The notes under the pieces were generated by a model. That model worked only from the letters and a program-made list of their open reading frames with translations. It ran no database searches and had not been told where the DNA came from. 64,000 bases of DNA from a bacterium (GTDB lineage: Bacteria > Joyebacterota > Joyebacteria > Joyebacterales > Joyebacteraceae): the NCBI GenBank assembly GCA_025774935.1, contig JALGZK010000005.1, positions 248,001 to 312,000 on the forward strand, written 5' to 3'. The translations under genes and the position numbers were made by a program. The first letter of the stretch is position 1. The number at the start of each line of letters is the position of its first letter. Positions 57,664 through 64,000 of the stretch are shown piece by piece.

Positions 57664-58949
57664 CCGCCCTCCCGTTCCCGGACCTGCGTCATCTTCCTGA
57701 TGGCGCAGAACTCGCCGCACATGGTGCACAGCTCGTCGTCCTTCGGAGGGGACGCGTCGCGGAACGCCTTCGCCTTCTCGGGGTCGAGCGAGAGCCGGAT
57801 GACCTCCTCCCAGTCGAGGGATCTCCTCGCCTGAGAGAGCCTGTCGTCCCACTCGCGCGCGCCAGGGATCCCCTTGCCGACGTCGGCCGCGTGCGCGGCG
57901 ACCCGGAGCGTGTAGACGCCCTCGCGGACGTCGTCTACGGTCGGGAGCCTGAGGTGCTCGGCGGGCGTCACGTAGCAGAGGAAATCCGCTCCCGCCATCG
58001 CGGCGATGGCGCCCCCGATCGCGGCGCCCACGTGGTCGTACCCGGGCGCGACGTCGGTCACGAGCGGACCGAGCACGTAGAACGGCGCCCCGTCGCAGAG
58101 CGACTTCTCGAGGTCGACCGACGCCTCGACGAGGTGGAGCGGCACGTGGCCGGGCCCCTCGACGATCGTCTGGACGCCACGCGCCCTGGCACGGAAGACG
58201 AGCTCCGAGATCACGGTGAGTTCGGCGACCTGCGCCGCGTCGTTCGCGTCGGCGAGCGCCCCCGGCCTCAGACCGTCCCCGAGCGAGATCGTGAGGTCGT
58301 ACTCGCGACACATGTCGAGAAGGTCGTCGTATCGCTCGTAGAGCGGGTTCTCCCGGCCGTTGTGGGCCATCCACTCCATGAGGAACGACCCGCCCCTCGA
58401 CACGACGTCGGCGATCCTGGGCGTCCGCCTGCAGTGCTCTGCCACCTCGAGGGTGACGCCGCAGTGCACGGTGACGAAGTCGACGCCGTCCTTCGCGTGG
58501 TCCTCGACGGCCCCCAGCATGTCGTCGGCCGTCATGCTGATCATGCCCCGCCCGTCCCGCCGCGCGCGGACCGCCGCCTGATAGATGGGAACCGTTCCCA
58601 CCGGCACGGGCGACCGTTCGACGATGGCCCTCCTGATCGCGTCGATGTCACCGCCGGTCGAGAGGTCCATGACAGCGTCCGCGCCCGCCTCGACGGCCGC
58701 GTCGAGCTTCGCCAGCTCAGTCTCGAGGTCCGAAGCGTCGGCCGACGTCCCGATATTCGCGTTGATCTTCGTCCGCAGGCCCTCTCCCAGCCCCACAGCC
58801 CGATGCGAACTCAGACGGTTCTTCGGGATGACGACGGTGCCTCGAGCGATCTTCTCGACAAGCTCCCGGACGTCGAGCCCCTCCTCGCTCGCGACGCTCT
58901 TCATCTCCTCGGTCGCGCGGCCCTCGCGGGCCGCATCCATCTGAAGCAT
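57660..58949 (-). CDS. thiC: phosphomethylpyrimidine synthase
   Basis: KINANIGTSADASDLETELAKLDAAVEAGADAVMDLSTGGD; VEGPGHVPLH; CTMCGEFCAIR. Confidence 0.94.
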   Translation of the reverse strand: MLQMDAAREGRATEEMKSVASEEGLDVRELVEKIARGTVVIPKNRLSSHRAVGLGEGLRTKINANIGTSADASDLETELAKLDAAVEAGADAVMDLSTGGDIDAIRRAIVERSPVPVGTVPIYQAAVRARRDGRGMISMTADDMLGAVEDHAKDGVDFVTVHCGVTLEVAEHCRRTPRIADVVSRGGSFLMEWMAHNGRENPLYERYDDLLDMCREYDLTISLGDGLRPGALADANDAAQVAELTVISELVFRARARGVQTIVEGPGHVPLHLVEASVDLEKSLCDGAPFYVLGPLVTDVAPGYDHVGAAIGGAIAAMAGADFLCYVTPAEHLRLPTVDDVREGVYTLRVAAHAADVGKGIPGAREWDDRLSQARRSLDWEEVIRLSLDPEKAKAFRDASPPKDDELCTMCGEFCAIRKMTQVREREGG

Positions 58950-58999
58950 GAGTGCCTTCCTTTGTTGTCTTCCTCCGAGTCCGGCCGATCGCTCCCCCG

Positions 59000-61075
<2,076 letters not shown>

Positions 61076-62872
61076 TCAGAACTCCCGGACCAGGCCGACG
61101 TGCAGACTCCCGTCGAGGACGCCGGCGCCTTCCCGGAGGCCGTAGTCAACGCCGATTATACCCAAGCGGGTTTCCGCCCGCAACCCGATTCCGTATCCTA
61201 ACTTAATGTCCTCAGCGGGATTAGACCCGCTGCGCCTGAACCAGGCCACGTCGACGAACGCGAGCGCGCGGGAGTAGCGCCCGAGGATGAACCGATACTC
61301 GACCTGCCCCATGGCGATCTGGTCGCCACGGATGAACTCCTCGGGATAGCCGCGGAGGCCCGATGCGCCACCGAGGACGAGAAGCTCATGGAACGGGATC
61401 GGATCCTCTGTGCTCACGATGCTCTCGAGTCTCGCCTCGAAGGCGACGACCTGCCTCGGGCGCGTACTGACGTACGTCGCTCCCCTCAGCTTCACCGTCG
61501 CCGAGGTGTACCGGTCTCCCGAGTCGCGCTCTTCCTTCGCGGCGTACTCCAGGAACCCGATCGCGGAGATTCCCCGCGTGGGGTTCGCAGGGACGTCGGC
61601 CGTGTCGTACTCCGTCGTGAGCGCCGTCCTGTAGCTCACGGACGTCGACTCATCGGCCGCTCCGGGGACGTAGCGCAACGCCCCGACCGACCACGTGACG
61701 CGCGTCGCGTCCCCCATGCGCGCCATGACGTATATGTCGCCCTCGGTCGTCGTGTAGATCGTGTCGCGGATCGACTGACTCCCCCAGAGGCCGACGTCGA
61801 TCGGCGCGCCCAGCAGCCACGGCTCGCGGTACGAGAACGAGATGCGCGTCTCGAACGGATTCGGCCTGACCCACTCGGCGGTCGCCTGACGGCCCGTTCC
61901 GGCGATGTTCATGAGCGCGATGTCCAACCTGCCGGTGAGCTCCCCCTCGTCCTGACCCGGAACTGCGATGTACCCGAGCACGCCGGAGATCCTGTTCGAC
62001 GTGCCCTCCTCGACCTCGATCCCGACCGTCGCCGCGCCCGTGGCCGGATCGACTGCGACGACCGGCTCGGACACGTGCCTGAAGAGCTCGAGCCGCTCGA
62101 GCCGGGGCCTCACTCCCTCGATCGTCGAGGCGCTGTAGAGCTCTCCCGTCTTGATACCGGACTCGCGCTCGATCACGTAGGGCTTCGTCACGTCATTCCC
62201 GCTGACCACGATGTCGGCGAACGTCGTCTCGATCCCCTCGTCGACGCTGATCCCGAGCCTGAGGCGTCCGTCCTCGCCGAGATTGGCGGAGGCTGGCGTC
62301 ACGGTGGCAAAGGGGCGACCGCTGTCGGCGTACTCCCGGACGAGGGTCTCGATGTCCCTCGCGAGGGCGTCCGCCGTGACGACGTCACCGGGCGAGAGGT
62401 CGACGTGCGCGGCGACCCGCTCGAGGGCGATCGACTCGACTCCTTCGAGATCGACCGACCCCAGCCTGACCTCGGGCCCCTCGTCGACGGTGACGAGCAC
62501 TGACACGCCGTCGTCGGCCTCGCTCCACTCGATCCCGACGCGTGCGAAGGGCCGCCCGACCTCGGCGAGACGCGACACGAGCGAGTCGGCGCCGGCTGAG
62601 AGCGCCACCTCGTCGAACGGGAGGTCCAGGTCCGGGACGACGATCCCCGCGACCTCGCGGGAGCTCAGGCTCTCGTGGCCCTCGACCTCGACGCGGGCGA
62701 CGGGTGGACGGACGTCCGGCGACGCGTCCTGCGAGGCGTCCGGTCCCGAGCCCGGTCCCGTGCCCTGGTCGGCCGCGAGCGCAGGCAGCGCGGGGAGCGC
62801 GACAGCGAGGACGAGCAGCGCCAGGGCGCGGCTCGCTGTCCTCCTGTTCCGCCTCTTGTTCCGCTCTGCCAT
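61076..62872 (-). CDS. BamA/TamA-like outer-membrane protein with POTRA domains
   Basis: Signal peptide; POTRA-like repeats; LVLGGASGLRGYPEEFIRGDQIAMGQVEYRF; C-terminal LHVGLVREF. Confidence 0.85.
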   Translation of the reverse strand: MAERNKRRNRRTASRALALLVLAVALPALPALAADQGTGPGSGPDASQDASPDVRPPVARVEVEGHESLSSREVAGIVVPDLDLPFDEVALSAGADSLVSRLAEVGRPFARVGIEWSEADDGVSVLVTVDEGPEVRLGSVDLEGVESIALERVAAHVDLSPGDVVTADALARDIETLVREYADSGRPFATVTPASANLGEDGRLRLGISVDEGIETTFADIVVSGNDVTKPYVIERESGIKTGELYSASTIEGVRPRLERLELFRHVSEPVVAVDPATGAATVGIEVEEGTSNRISGVLGYIAVPGQDEGELTGRLDIALMNIAGTGRQATAEWVRPNPFETRISFSYREPWLLGAPIDVGLWGSQSIRDTIYTTTEGDIYVMARMGDATRVTWSVGALRYVPGAADESTSVSYRTALTTEYDTADVPANPTRGISAIGFLEYAAKEERDSGDRYTSATVKLRGATYVSTRPRQVVAFEARLESIVSTEDPIPFHELLVLGGASGLRGYPEEFIRGDQIAMGQVEYRFILGRYSRALAFVDVAWFRRSGSNPAEDIKLGYGIGLRAETRLGIIGVDYGLREGAGVLDGSLHVGLVREF

Positions 62873-62946
62873 CGTCTCCCGTCCTCTCCCGGGTCGCGCT
62901 CGCGCCCGGCAACGGCCAGCCCGCTGGAGCCTGCGGGAAGAACGCG

Positions 62947-64000
62947 CTAGAAGAACGCGTTGACCTTCATGTCGACGGTGTGCTGCGTCACGCTCTCGGG
63001 ACGCAGCTCCCCTCCGTAGGTGAGCGATCCCGTGAGCCATCGATTGAACCGGTAGTCCCCGATCACGCGCCACTCCGTCGTGACGCCGGGCTGCTTGCCT
63101 TCCGCCAGGTAGAGCGGGAGCGTCGACTCCGCCGTGTCGATGTCGGTCCGCGTGAGGTTCGCGGTGAGCGTGCCCCGGCCCTTGAGCCGGTAGGTGACGC
63201 TCGGCGTGATCCTGGTCAGAGTGACGTCTATGTCCTCGACTTCCTCCGTCTGACGGCCGATCGACGCGGTGAGCCTCGCGTCGATTCCGTCGGCCCGGCG
63301 CGTCGTCACCTCGCCCGTGAGAGCCTGCTCGTCGATTTCGTAGTTGTCACCGAGTCCGTCGGAGCGCCGGTCGCTCCGCCCCAGGTCCCCCTGGACCCTG
63401 TACGTGATGCCGCCCGAGCGCGAGAGCTTGACGTCGAGTGTCCCGTGCCTCTCCTTCCTCTCCTCCTTGGCATTCACGTAGGTCCGGTCGAGGTCGTCGC
63501 GCGTCGAGAACGTCGCCCTCACGGAGAGCGTGCCGTTCGGCCGGAGGTAGCGGAGGACGTGCCTCCCTGTGATCTCCCCCCGCACCGTGTCTTCGCCCTG
63601 GATCACGGCGGGGTCGAGCAGGTAGAGCGCGCGCTTGTCGGACGTCGCGGTGAGTTCCCGGAGCTTGATGTCGCTCTCGAACGCGAGCGCGGCCAGGAAG
63701 CGCTTCCACGCCGTCGGCTCCGGAAGCTCGCGGCGACCGGCGGCGCCGCTGAACTTGAGATCCCAGCGCATGCTCGTGGAGAGATCGATGACGGGAAGGT
63801 AGCGTCCCGTCGAGATGACCTGCGTGATCTCGACGCCGTCCTCCTCGAAGACGCGCTTCTCCTTCTCCTCGACCTCGCTCGTCGTGACGGAGTACCGGAA
63901 CTCGCCCCTGAGCCCACCGTCGAACGACCGGTGGTTGAGCCGGACCGTGGCGAGATCGTAGCGGGTCCCGGGCTGCGTCAGCCCCTGCGCGATGTCGATC
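62947..64000 (-). CDS. large outer-membrane beta-barrel-type protein, C-terminal part (runs off right edge)
   Basis: Frame open to window end by hand translation (IDIAQGLTQPGTRYDLATVRLNHRSFDGGLRGEFRYSVTTSE...); repeated beta strands; C-terminal ...VDMKVNAFF. Confidence 0.7.
   Translation of the reverse strand, partial: IDIAQGLTQPGTRYDLATVRLNHRSFDGGLRGEFRYSVTTSEVEEKEKRVFEEDGVEITQVISTGRYLPVIDLSTSMRWDLKFSGAAGRRELPEPTAWKRFLAALAFESDIKLRELTATSDKRALYLLDPAVIQGEDTVRGEITGRHVLRYLRPNGTLSVRATFSTRDDLDRTYVNAKEERKERHGTLDVKLSRSGGITYRVQGDLGRSDRRSDGLGDNYEIDEQALTGEVTTRRADGIDARLTASIGRQTEEVEDIDVTLTRITPSVTYRLKGRGTLTANLTRTDIDTAESTLPLYLAEGKQPGVTTEWRVIGDYRFNRWLTGSLTYGGELRPESVTQHTVDMKVNAFF

Overview
High-GC bacterial chromosome segment from a diderm. 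Lineage is inferred only: an FCB-type candidate phylum of the Krumholzibacteria/Eisenbacteria kind fits the secreted-protein style, the FlgD-like C-terminal tails and the anaerobic enzymes. Positions 1-6.7 kb are an accessory zone with secreted or outer-membrane proteins, a membrane-anchored AlbA_2 protein, decayed gene fragments, hairpins and a short dispersed repeat. Positions 6.7-31.5 kb are a nearly continuous minus-strand block: ferredoxin-EtfA/EtfB/acyl-CoA dehydrogenase, rnc, the fab-plsX-rpmF cluster, a NuoE/NuoF/GltD-Mop fusion complex, ndk, korDABC, sucCD, a cyclic-2,3-DPG-synthetase-like GTPase and split hldE. Positions 31.7-35.6 kb hold a three-repeat protein, a DUF3467 gene behind a sigma-54-like promoter and two paralogous beta-barrels. 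Positions 35.6-64 kb are again mostly minus strand: LpxL-like acyltransferase, DUF362, dprA, obg, glcD, pta, coaD, rsmD, an NtrC/HK two-component system, comEA, an ECF-S/outer-membrane-barrel fusion, a lipoprotein, fchA/ftcD/hutI/hutU, dinG, thiC, ligA, a BamA-like protein and a barrel running off the right edge. The most unusual items are (1) one ORF joining an inner-membrane ECF S-component to a TonB-plug-like outer-membrane barrel through an internal signal peptide, and (2) a 1284-aa Fe-S/GltD/molybdopterin-like fusion next to NuoE/NuoF, consistent with an electron-bifurcating transhydrogenase whose Mo-site domain looks degenerate. No complete tRNA, rRNA, CRISPR array or transposase was found. 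All family calls come from reading motifs; no searches were run.
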